A stretch of 5,406 nucleotides of DNA from DASQVO01 sp035640715 (lineage in GTDB: Bacteria; Actinomycetota; Actinomycetes; Streptosporangiales; Streptosporangiaceae): contig DASQVO010000273.1 of assembly GCA_035640715.1 (NCBI GenBank), positions 1 through 5,406 on the forward strand, written 5' to 3'. The stretch's first letter is position 1; the number at the start of each line of letters is the position of its first letter. Both the position numbers and the translations under genes were made by a program. Positions 1 to 5,406 of the stretch are shown here, piece after piece. The notes beneath the pieces are model-generated. The model saw only the letters and a list, made by a program, of their open reading frames with translations. It was not told the DNA's origin and made no database searches.

Positions 1-222
1 CTGCGCGGCGTAAGCGGAACGTGAGCCGGCCCGGCAGACCACGTAGACCTCGCGGTCGCGCGGGACCTGGTCCACCTGGCTGCCCAGCTGGCCCAGGGGT
101 ATGTGCAGCGCGTCCGGCGCGTGCCCGGCCACCCATTCCTCGTCCTCGCGGACATCCAGCAAGAACGCCCCATCCGGCAGCCCAGCCGCGGGGATTTCAG
201 GCACGGGGTTGGCTGGATTCAT
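1..222 (-). CDS. Rhodanese-like domain protein (partial, 3' end beyond the left edge)
   Basis: The 74 visible residues form the N-terminal part of a rhodanese (sulfurtransferase) domain. Residues 21-35 (LLDVREDEEWVAGHA) match the rhodanese D-V-R-E-x-x-E-[WY]-x-x-G-H-[IA] signature. They are followed by A-L-H-I-P-L-G (38-44) and the active-site loop V-C-R-A-G-S-R-S-A (62-70), whose Cys63 would carry the persulfide. In this family the cysteine accepts sulfur from a donor such as thiosulfate and passes it to an acceptor; the physiological partners cannot be read from sequence. No signal peptide is seen, so it is probably cytoplasmic. It looks like a compact single-domain protein (family usually about 100-110 residues), but the end lies outside the window. 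The ATG at 222 is supported by a strong Shine-Dalgarno sequence (GAGGAGAG at 228-235) at suitable spacing and by the domain starting soon after it. Confidence 0.9.
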   Translation of the reverse strand, partial: MNPANPVPEIPAAGLPDGAFLLDVREDEEWVAGHAPDALHIPLGQLGSQVDQVPRDREVYVVCRAGSRSAYAAQ

Positions 223-227
223 CGTCA

Positions 228-235
228 CTCTCCTC
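228..235 (-). promoter_or_regulatory. Ribosome binding site of the rhodanese gene
   Basis: The minus strand reads GAGGAGAG here, a near-ideal complement to the 16S rRNA 3' end, five bases before the ATG at 222. It fixes the start of the rhodanese reading frame. Confidence 0.75.
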
Positions 236-338
236 GCATCATTCCGCGCTGATGCGGCTCGTCACCACCGCCGCCGCGCCAGCGGCCGCCGCTCCAGCAG
301 CCATTACATCGGCCGCCGTCATAACTTCCGGTAGCCTT

Positions 339-350
339 CGCAGCGCTGCG
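339..350. repeat. Perfect 12-bp palindrome in the intergenic region
   Basis: CGCAGCGCTGCG is identical to its reverse complement. With no loop it cannot form a good RNA hairpin, so a dimeric DNA-binding protein is the more natural reading, if it is functional. It lies about 120 bp upstream of the rhodanese start. Palindromes of this length also arise by chance in GC-rich DNA. Confidence 0.3.
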
Positions 351-615
351 CTGGCCATTGACGGTACCCCAGCACAGCCCGGCGGGTGCCGCTGGCCAGA
401 AGCTGCTACCGGGAGCTTACGTAACTCTTCCGCCGTACTCTCTGCCGCTCGACTCCGGCCGCCGGGAACCTGGCCACTATCCCGATCGCACCGCTTGAGA
501 AAGGGCCGCCTGGTTGCGCTGGACCGGATGAGGTACCGGTCAACGAGCATTTCCCCACCCGCGACGTGCCCGGTGAGCGCGGCGTACGAATGCGTTACAT
601 CCCGCTCTCCCCGTA

Positions 616-672
616 ATCCACCAGCTCTCTTCCGTGATCCACCAGCTCTTCTCCGTGATCCACCAGCCCTGC
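616..672. repeat. 21-bp direct tandem repeat, three copies (third one partial)
   Basis: The 9-mer ATCCACCAG recurs at 616-624, 637-645 and 658-666, exactly 21 bp apart. The first two full units (616-636 and 637-657) differ at only two positions in the CTCTCTTCCGTG/CTCTTCTCCGTG half. The third copy diverges after its first 10 bases. A weaker related segment (CCCGCTCTCCCCGTA, 601-615) precedes the array. The 21-bp period equals both two helical turns, which fits repeated protein sites on one DNA face, and seven codons. The minus strand can be read as a short heptad peptide with L-V-D-H-G repeated, but it lacks a convincing start. The array ends about 145 bp upstream of the phosphoesterase start. 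Confidence 0.75.
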
Positions 673-816
673 GGCTTGGCGCACTTCCAACAGTTCAGCC
701 GATGATCACTGCGGCTTAACCCTGCCGTCCCGCCCGCTTGTTAGCGTCAGCCCGCGCCCGGCAAGTCCCGATATGGGGAGAATCGTGCGGCGCAGCCGGA
801 CAACGGCGGAAGGTGG

Positions 817-1893
817 ATGAAATACGTGAAGCTTAAGAAAATGACAGTGGGCGCGATGGCGCTCGCGGGGGTCGCCTGGATGGCAACACCCGGCGTCAGC
901 TCGGCGAGCAGTTCAGCGCATGCCGCCGTTCCCCACTATCAGCACATCGTCGAGATCATGATGGAGAACACCAGCTATCAGACGATCATCGGAAACAGCA
1001 ACGCTCCGCAGCTCAACGCATTGGCCGGCAAGTACGGCCTAGCCACGAACTACTTCGGCGTCACCCACCCCAGCGAGCCGAACTACGTGGCCAACATCGG
1101 TGGTTCTTTCTTCGGGATACAGGACGACAACCAGTTCTACTGCACGCCTGCAATGGCCACCGGCACGGACCCGAACTGCGCGCACACCACGGTGAACCAC
1201 ACGGTGTCCAATCCGAACATCGCCGATCAGCTGACCGCGGCCCACAAGACCTGGAAGGGCTACTTCCAGAGCCTCCCCCCGACTCCTGCCCCCGGGAAAC
1301 TCGTCACCAGCGGCACCGGCGCGAACGGGCCCTACACCTTCAAGTACCCAAGCAACGACATCGCCCTGTACGCCTCCAAGCACAACCCGTTCATCAACTT
1401 CACGGGTACCCAGGGCGCGCTGGCCAATATGGTCCCCGACACCCAGCTCGCCACCGACCTGGCCACCTCCAAGCTGCCCAACTTCAGCTTGGTCGTCCCC
1501 GATCAGTGCCACGACATGCACGGCACAGGCGGCTGCACGGACACCAACTCGCTGATCGCCGCTGGCGATTCGTACGCAGGCGCGACCGTCCGCTCGATCA
1601 TGGCCTCGCCGGTGTGGAAGCACGGCAATAACGCCATCGTGATCACCTGGGATGAGGACGACTTCTCGGACGCCGGTAAGCCGGGGACGGGCTGCTGCGG
1701 CGCCGACCCGGGCGGCGGCCACGTGGCCACCATTGTGATCACCAATCACGGTGATGACCACGTAGTGGACAACACCGCCTACAACCACTACTCGCTGCTC
1801 CGCACCATGGAGGACGCCTTCGGCCTGCCCCACCTGGCGCACGCTGGCGACAGCGCGGTGCGGCCTATGACCCCGCTGTTCCACAACAACTAG
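817..1893 (+). CDS. Secreted phosphoesterase, acid phosphatase/phospholipase C-like family
   Basis: This 358-residue protein belongs to the phosphoesterase family that includes acid phosphatases and bacterial phospholipases C; these hydrolyse phosphate esters outside the cytoplasm. A Sec-type signal peptide is clear: basic n-region MKYVKLKK, hydrophobic core about 9-24, and small residues with likely cleavage around 30-37 (A-S-S-S-A-H-A-A). The mature protein opens with the family start H-I-V-E-I-M-M-E-N-T-S-Y. Glu50-Asn51 are the expected metal ligands, with Thr52/Ser53 near the nucleophile position. Other family landmarks are HPSEPNYVANIGGS (84-97), P-D-Q-C-H-D-M-H-G (228-236), ITWDEDD (276-282, Asp279/Glu280 as later metal ligands), GGGHVATIVIT (299-309) and YNHYSLLRTMEDAFGLPHL (322-340). 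Six cysteines (109, 121, 231, 240, 293, 294) in the exported part suggest disulfides. GGAAGG at 808-813 is only three bases from the ATG, but the next ATG (841) would remove the basic n-region, so 817 is preferred. Substrate is unknown; phosphate scavenging is an inference. Confidence 0.9.
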   Translation: MKYVKLKKMTVGAMALAGVAWMATPGVSSASSSAHAAVPHYQHIVEIMMENTSYQTIIGNSNAPQLNALAGKYGLATNYFGVTHPSEPNYVANIGGSFFGIQDDNQFYCTPAMATGTDPNCAHTTVNHTVSNPNIADQLTAAHKTWKGYFQSLPPTPAPGKLVTSGTGANGPYTFKYPSNDIALYASKHNPFINFTGTQGALANMVPDTQLATDLATSKLPNFSLVVPDQCHDMHGTGGCTDTNSLIAAGDSYAGATVRSIMASPVWKHGNNAIVITWDEDDFSDAGKPGTGCCGADPGGGHVATIVITNHGDDHVVDNTAYNHYSLLRTMEDAFGLPHLAHAGDSAVRPMTPLFHNN

Positions 1894-1918
1894 GCACTGG
1901 CCCCCAGCCGCTGCCCTC

Positions 1919-1957
1919 AGGCCCGGCTTCGCTCCACACGGCGCGAAGCCGGGCTTT
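1919..1957 (+). terminator. Intrinsic-type terminator after the phosphoesterase gene
   Basis: GCCCGGCTTCGC (1921-1932) pairs perfectly with GCGAAGCCGGGC (1943-1954) around a 10-base loop; two weaker outer pairs (A-U and G-U) can extend the stem. Only a short TTT follows, which is common for actinomycete terminators. It lies 28 bases past the phosphoesterase stop, on the side facing a convergent gene. The stem could also stop transcripts arriving from the right, although no T-run follows it in that direction. Confidence 0.8.
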
Positions 1958-1959
1958 CC

Positions 1960-1971
1960 GCGTGATCACGC
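1960..1971. repeat. Perfect 12-bp palindrome between the convergent genes
   Basis: GCGTGATCACGC equals its own reverse complement. It begins just after the terminator's short T-run and lies in the gap between the two convergent stop codons. With no loop it would be a poor RNA hairpin; a symmetric protein-binding site or chance are both possible. Confidence 0.35.
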
Positions 1972-2012
1972 CTATGGTGGCCGATACCCAACCGCAAGCG
2001 GCGGCGCCGGCC

Positions 2013-2906
2013 TCACCCTCCCGGCACGGCGAACCAGGGGCTGTCCGGTCCCAGCAGGTAACGGTCGGCTATGTGATTGAGCACCCGCCGCGCCTGCCGG
2101 AACCGGTCCGCGACCTCGGCGACGACGCCCAGCCGCGCGGTCTGCACGGGAGCCAGCGCGAGAGCCGAGCGGTACCACCGGGCGCCGAGGTGTTCTAGCA
2201 GCTCAATGTCGCCGGCGGCGGCCAGGTGCTCCTGCTCGCGCGGCGGCACCTGCGCGGCGCGCAGCAGCCTGGCCGCGCTCACCGGCCCGAATGCGTGTCT
2301 CGCGACATAATCGGGGAACACGCCCGACAGGAAAAGCGCCACGTCGCCGAGCCTGCGGTAGACGCCCGGCCGGGATTCTTCGGGAACGGCGTCGAGGAGC
2401 CCGGCGAGCCGTACCGGATCCAGCTCGCTGAACCGCCGCGTCCCCGACCGGCCGCCGGCGCTGAACCGGTACCGGCCGCTGGCCACCCGGGTGAACGACG
2501 CGAGCAGCTCGGTGAGGAAGAGCCGGCGGGCGGCCGAGCCGAGGAAGTCACGCAGCTCGGGTGCGTCGAATACCGGCACCCGCTGCCGCGACAGCGACCG
2601 CTCCGGAACGTAGCCCACCGACGCGAGGTCGGCGGCCGCGCGGTGGACGGCCACCGCGAACGCCAGGAACGGCGACACGAGGACCGCCTCACCGGCCGCG
2701 ATCGCCTCGGCGCCGAAGACAGCCTCGAACACCCGGGGGTCGGCGAGCAGGGCCGCCACGGCGTCCGGGTCCCGCCGTAGCCGGGCGGCCCCGGCCTCCG
2801 CCGTAGCGTCGCCGGCCGGCGCGTTCCCGGCGATCGCGGCGAGCAGCCGCAGGTCCGCGTCGGTGACATGTTCCGCGTAGTCACTGCCAACCGAGATACC
2901 GTCCAT
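2013..2906 (-). CDS. Conserved-looking hypothetical protein, helical, cytoplasmic
   Basis: I do not recognise the family of this 297-residue protein. It has strong GC bias at third codon positions and a well-mixed amino-acid composition, so it is very likely a real gene. It is rich in Ala, Leu and Arg, appears mostly helical, and contains no cysteine. No signal peptide or clear membrane segment is seen; the most hydrophobic stretch is VLVSPFLAFAVAVH (75-88), probably a buried helix. Distinctive segments that may define a family are SVGYVPERS (96-104), RVPVFDAPELRDFLG (109-123) and the region around GDVALFLSGVFPDYVARHAFG in the second half. No catalytic motif or helix-turn-helix was identified. 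The ATG at 2906 has no clear Shine-Dalgarno sequence, but a TANNNT -10 element ends six bases upstream, consistent with leaderless translation. It is convergent with the phosphoesterase and downstream of, but probably transcribed separately from, the MMPL gene. Confidence 0.85.
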   Translation of the reverse strand: MDGISVGSDYAEHVTDADLRLLAAIAGNAPAGDATAEAGAARLRRDPDAVAALLADPRVFEAVFGAEAIAAGEAVLVSPFLAFAVAVHRAAADLASVGYVPERSLSRQRVPVFDAPELRDFLGSAARRLFLTELLASFTRVASGRYRFSAGGRSGTRRFSELDPVRLAGLLDAVPEESRPGVYRRLGDVALFLSGVFPDYVARHAFGPVSAARLLRAAQVPPREQEHLAAAGDIELLEHLGARWYRSALALAPVQTARLGVVAEVADRFRQARRVLNHIADRYLLGPDSPWFAVPGG

Positions 2907-2912
2907 ACCTAA

Positions 2913-2940
2913 ACGCTACGTCGCGCAAAGCGTCACGCAA
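2913..2940 (-). promoter_or_regulatory. Candidate promoter giving a leaderless mRNA for the hypothetical gene
   Basis: On the minus strand, TTGCGT (2940-2935) and TAGCGT (2918-2913) are separated by 16 bases. They resemble the TTGAC-like -35 and TANNNT -10 of the housekeeping sigma factor in actinomycetes. Six bases separate the -10 from the A of the ATG at 2906, placing the expected transcription start at or next to the start codon. That agrees with the absence of a good ribosome binding site. The -35 and spacer contain a doubled motif, TTGCGTGACG and TTGCGCGACG, 12 bp apart, which could be an operator. Confidence 0.55.
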
Positions 2941-2965
2941 GCCGGCGGAGATCCGGCTATTTGTG

Positions 2966-3020
2966 ATGACCGGCCCGCCCCTGTGGCCCTGCGCGTCAGG
3001 GCGCTCGCTGGGCCGGTCAT
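2966..3020 (-). terminator. Nested inverted repeat at the 3' end of the MMPL transporter gene
   Basis: ATGACCGGCCC (2966-2976) is the exact reverse complement of GGGCCGGTCAT (3010-3020). Inside lies a second hairpin, GCCCTG (2986-2991) with CAGGGC (2997-3002) around a 5-base loop. The outer arm contains the transporter's TGA stop codon (3019-3017), so the structure could form only after ribosomes leave. No T-run follows on the minus strand. It may be a T-less actinomycete terminator or a 3' stabilising structure. Confidence 0.5.
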
Positions 3021-5251
3021 GTCTTTGCCGTCACCGCGACCGGAGCCGGCTGGCGATCTTCCTCCCTGATCCCGTACCTGGCATACAGCCGGCGCAGCGG
3101 CCCAGGCGCCCACCAGTTGGCGCGGCCGAGCAGCCGCATGGTAGCGGGGACCAGCAGCACCCGGACGATGCTCGCGTCGATCACCAGCGCGATGATCATC
3201 CCCACGCCGGTCAGCTTGATGAACGTGATCCCCGACGCGGAGAACAGGCCGACCACGATGACCAGCAGCAGCGCGAGGCTCGTGATGACGCCGCCGGTTC
3301 GCTGCAGGCCGCCGGCCACCGACGCCCTGTTGTCCCCGGTCTGGTCGTACAGCTCGCGGACCCGGGACAGCAGGAACACCTCGTAGTCCATGGACAGGCC
3401 GAAGATGATCGCGAGCATCAGGATCGGCATGGTCGGGTCGATGGTGCCCGTCGGCGTGAACTGCAGCAGCCGGGACAGGTGGCCCCACTGGAAGATCCAG
3501 ACGATCACACCGAACGTCGCCGACAGCGACAGCACGTTCATCACGATCGCCTTGACCGGCAGCACCACCGAGCCGAACGCCAGGAACAGCAGCACGAAGG
3601 TGGAGAGGACCACCATCAGCGCCATCCAGGGCAGGGTCGAGCCGAGGCTGGCCAGCTCGTCGACGAGCTGGGCGGTGGTCCCACCCACCAGCACCGTCGC
3701 GCCGGCCGGCGCGGCCACGCCGCGCACCCCCTGGACAATCTGGCGCGCCGCTGTCGACACCGGGCTCGGCTGGTAGCCGATATCGACCCGCGCGCTGTTC
3801 CCGCGGACCGCGGTGATCTCGGCGCCGGTCACGCCTGGCACCCGGTCCAGCCGCCCGGTGTAGGCGGCCAGGGCCGCATGCCCGGCGGGGCTTCCGGCCG
3901 GCCCGGGCAGGGTCACCACCACCTCGATCGGGCTGGTTGAGTTGGCGGGGAAGTCGCGGTTCAACGCCTCGGTCACCTGGCGTGGCTGCGCGGCGGCCGG
4001 GAGCGCCCGGGCATCCGTGCCGCCCCAGGAGATGCGCAGGAACGGCGCGCCCAGTGCGAGCAGCGCGATGGTGATCACGACGACGAATGCGACCGGGCGG
4101 CGCATCACCCCGTGCGCGAGGCGATACCACGCGCCGGCGTGCTCATCACCCTCGCCCGCCGCGGCCAGGGAGGCTGACCCGGCTGTCCCGGCTGGCCGCA
4201 GCGAGCGCCGCACCCGCAGCGCGTTGACCCGCGTGCCCATGACGGAGAGCAGAGCGGGCAGCACGGTGAGCGCGGCGACCATGTCGACGGCGACCGTCGC
4301 CACCCCGCCGTAGCCCATGGACCGCAGGAAGACCTCGGGGAACAGCATGAGGCTGGTCAGAGCCACCGCGACGGTGACGCCGGACACGGCGATGGTGCGC
4401 CCGGCGGTCGCCACGGTCCTGGCTACCGCGGCCTCGGTGGTTGGCTGCCTGCGCAGCTCCTCACGGAACCTGACCACCATGAACAGGCCGTAGTCGATTC
4501 CGAGGCCCAGCCCGATGATCGTGGTGATGTTCACCGAGTAGATGGACACGGTGGTGAACAGCGTCAGCAGGCGCAGCACCGTGAACGACCCGAGGATCGC
4601 GGTGACGCCGACAGCCAGTGGCAGGCTGGCTGCGGCCAGACTGCCGAAGATGATCAGCAGCAGGATCAGCAGGACGGGCATGGAGAAGCCCTCGGCCTTG
4701 CCGATGTTGGCGGTCACCTCGCCATTGATGGCCACCTCGGTGGGGACGGTGCCGCCCACCTGGGCGGTCACTCCGTGCGCGGCCAGGCCCGGTGGGGTGA
4801 AGTCCGCCTTGATGGCCCGATAAGTCTTCTGCCGCGCGGCGTCGTCGGCGCCGGCCAGCTGCAGCACCGCGTAGGTCTCGTGCCGGTCGGCGCTGACCAG
4901 GCGCGCGCCCGCCGCGGGCCCGGCGGTCCAGTATGTCGTCACCGACGGCACCTCGCTGCGCGGCAGGCTCGCCAGTGCCCCGGTCACCGCAGTGCGGTAG
5001 CCCGGGTCGCTGACCGTCAGCCGGGCGCTGCGGTAGAGCACCACGGCGTCGGCGGCATTCCGGCCGAACGCGCTCGCCGCAGCGTCAGCTTCCCGCTGGC
5101 TTTGGCTGTCGGGTGGCGTGAAGCTGTTTCCCGAGGTCAGCGCGCCGAACACCCGGGTTCCCCACGCCGCGGCGATCACGATGCCGACCCCGGCGATCAC
5201 GAGGGTCAGCCACCGCCGCCGGTAGATGACCCGTCCCCATCCCTCGAACAT
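3017..5251 (-). CDS. MMPL family RND transporter
   Basis: This 744-residue inner-membrane protein has the full MMPL/RND architecture: TM1 (about 15-33), a first extracytoplasmic domain (34-187), TM2-TM6 (about 189-338), a charged cytoplasmic linker (339-385), TM7 (387-405), a second extracytoplasmic domain (406-541) and TM8-TM12 (542-705). Both proton-relay signatures are intact: GLGLGIDYG in TM4 (Asp253-Tyr254) and IIFGLSMDYE in TM10 (Asp622-Tyr623). The tail carries the R-A-N-W-W-A-P motif (710-716) common in actinobacterial members. Such proteins use the proton gradient to export lipids, lipid-linked metabolites or drugs; the substrate here is unknown. Length and both halves are normal, so it looks functional. 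TM6 carries Asp323 within the membrane segment, which I note without assigning a role. The ATG at 5251 is supported by GGAGG at 5257-5261 with 5-base spacing. No regulator is next to it in the window; an insertion-sequence end lies immediately upstream. Confidence 0.95.
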   Translation of the reverse strand: MFEGWGRVIYRRRWLTLVIAGVGIVIAAAWGTRVFGALTSGNSFTPPDSQSQREADAAASAFGRNAADAVVLYRSARLTVSDPGYRTAVTGALASLPRSEVPSVTTYWTAGPAAGARLVSADRHETYAVLQLAGADDAARQKTYRAIKADFTPPGLAAHGVTAQVGGTVPTEVAINGEVTANIGKAEGFSMPVLLILLLIIFGSLAAASLPLAVGVTAILGSFTVLRLLTLFTTVSIYSVNITTIIGLGLGIDYGLFMVVRFREELRRQPTTEAAVARTVATAGRTIAVSGVTVAVALTSLMLFPEVFLRSMGYGGVATVAVDMVAALTVLPALLSVMGTRVNALRVRRSLRPAGTAGSASLAAAGEGDEHAGAWYRLAHGVMRRPVAFVVVITIALLALGAPFLRISWGGTDARALPAAAQPRQVTEALNRDFPANSTSPIEVVVTLPGPAGSPAGHAALAAYTGRLDRVPGVTGAEITAVRGNSARVDIGYQPSPVSTAARQIVQGVRGVAAPAGATVLVGGTTAQLVDELASLGSTLPWMALMVVLSTFVLLFLAFGSVVLPVKAIVMNVLSLSATFGVIVWIFQWGHLSRLLQFTPTGTIDPTMPILMLAIIFGLSMDYEVFLLSRVRELYDQTGDNRASVAGGLQRTGGVITSLALLLVIVVGLFSASGITFIKLTGVGMIIALVIDASIVRVLLVPATMRLLGRANWWAPGPLRRLYARYGIREEDRQPAPVAVTAKT

Positions 5252-5254
5252 CAG

Positions 5255-5262
5255 CCCCTCCC
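5255..5262 (-). promoter_or_regulatory. Ribosome binding site of the MMPL transporter gene
   Basis: The minus strand reads GGGAGGGG, with the GGAGG core (5257-5261) five bases before the ATG at 5251. It supports that start and shows the translation signal has survived next to the insertion-sequence boundary. Confidence 0.75.
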
Positions 5263-5263
5263 G

Positions 5264-5406
5264 AGCTAGACGAGTAATTCCTTATGGGTTCATCAGTGGT
5301 CGTAGTCGGTCAGGGAGCGCAGGCCGGTGGTCGTGGCGGACCAGTTGCGCCAGATGCAGGCGGCCAGGGCAAGCAGCCGCTGGGCGATACGGGTGAAGAC
5401 CCCGGC
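5264..5406. mobile_element. End of an insertion sequence (boundary approximate)
   Basis: The transposase tail ends at 5293, so the element's terminus should lie between there and the MMPL ribosome binding site near 5262. The segment 5266-5293 (CTAGACGAGTAATTCCTTAT and following bases) is clearly AT-richer than its surroundings and is the likely terminal region. CTAG at 5266-5269 resembles target duplications of some IS5-type elements. The other end lies outside the window, so the inverted repeat and duplication cannot be confirmed. Confidence 0.45.
5293..5406 (-). CDS. Insertion-sequence transposase, C-terminal fragment (5' part beyond the right edge)
   Basis: The last 37 codons of a minus-strand frame enter from the right edge and end at a TGA at 5295-5293, followed directly by a second in-frame TGA. 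The peptide contains F-T-R-I-A-Q-R-L-L-A-L-A-A (positions 4-16 of the visible part), then I-W-R-N-W and the end R-S-L-T-D-Y-D-H. From memory this resembles the C-terminus of DDE transposases annotated as IS982- or IS5/IS4-like in Streptomyces and relatives, where R-x-x-Q-R-L-L-A-L, I-W-H-N-W and S-L-x-A-Y-D-H recur. The family within DDE elements is tentative. The catalytic residues would lie outside the window, so whether the element is intact cannot be judged. The gap to the MMPL start is only about 40 bp. Confidence 0.75.
   Translation of the reverse strand, partial: AGVFTRIAQRLLALAACIWRNWSATTTGLRSLTDYDH

Larger units (their letters stand above)
223..816. other. Intergenic region of about 590 bp without a convincing gene
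   Basis: This stretch separates the divergent rhodanese and phosphoesterase genes and should hold both promoters, though I found no clear -35/-10 pair for either. A TAGCGT hexamer at 742-747 on the plus strand resembles an actinobacterial -10 (TANNNT) but lacks a well-spaced -35. Base composition is less biased than in the flanking genes, and stops occur in most frames. A 103-codon minus-strand frame at 239-550 ends just before the rhodanese ribosome binding site. It has no good Shine-Dalgarno sequence, uneven third-position GC and an Ala-rich tail, so I do not call it a gene. A plus-strand frame at 21-719 runs antisense through the rhodanese gene and is Pro/Arg/Ala-rich, typical of a shadow frame. 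Structured elements are a 12-bp palindrome at 339-350, an 8-bp palindrome TTACGTAA at 417-424 and a 21-bp tandem repeat at 616-672. Confidence 0.6.

Noticed and set aside
601..680. CRISPR array
   Set aside because: The repeats are contiguous 21-bp tandem copies without unique spacers.
21..719. Plus-strand 232-codon frame through the rhodanese gene and intergenic region
   Set aside because: It runs antisense to a clear rhodanese domain, and its product is Pro/Arg/Ala-rich low complexity without motifs, as expected of a GC-rich shadow frame.
742..747. TAGCGT as a -10 element for the phosphoesterase gene
   Set aside because: No acceptable -35 is found 16-18 bp upstream; the nearest candidate (TTAACC at 716-721) is 20 bp away.
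1039..1884. Long minus-strand frame (281 codons) antisense to the phosphoesterase
   Set aside because: It is opposite a gene with a signal peptide and intact family motifs. Its Val/Gly/Arg-rich composition is the mirror of the true codons.
2963..3940. 325-codon plus-strand frame opposite the MMPL gene
   Set aside because: Arg/His/Gln/Asp-rich composition is typical of the antisense of GC-rich coding DNA; the MMPL reading has both G-x-D-Y signatures and twelve membrane segments.
2916..4130. 404-codon minus-strand frame overlapping the MMPL gene
   Set aside because: It lies in another frame of the transporter, is extremely Arg/Gly/Pro-rich and lacks domains. Only its last 34 codons lie outside the transporter, and these show no supporting features beyond the ATGA overlap.

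Overview
The window is high-GC DNA. Its coding regions strongly favour G/C in the third codon position, and its gene families (a large MMPL-type RND transporter, a Sec-exported phosphoesterase, a stand-alone rhodanese domain) are typical of an actinomycete, for example a Streptosporangiales- or Streptomyces-like soil organism. No gene or RNA here fixes the genus.

Layout, left to right. A rhodanese-like sulfurtransferase domain, cut by the left edge, reads leftwards from 222. Positions 223-816 hold no convincing gene but do contain a 12-bp palindrome and a three-copy 21-bp tandem repeat. A complete secreted phosphoesterase (acid phosphatase/phospholipase C-like family) reads rightwards at 817-1893 and is followed by a strong hairpin terminator. 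A conserved-looking, mostly helical protein of unknown function reads leftwards at 2013-2906, convergent with the phosphoesterase. It has an actinobacterial-type promoter placed so that its mRNA should be leaderless. Upstream of it, also leftwards, is a full-length 744-residue MMPL/RND membrane transporter (3017-5251). At the right edge is the C-terminus of a DDE-type insertion-sequence transposase (5293-5406), so an insertion element ends within about 40 bp of the transporter start.

The genes do not form an obvious pathway. The transporter and the unknown protein point the same way, but a nested inverted repeat and a separate candidate promoter lie between them, so they are probably independent units. 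The phosphoesterase is probably monocistronic. No CRISPR array, tRNA or rRNA is visible. I found no clearly new multi-gene system. The points most worth a second look are the candidate leaderless promoter with its doubled 10-bp motif, the nested inverted repeat over the transporter stop codon, the insertion-sequence junction at the transporter's 5' end, and the 21-bp tandem repeat.
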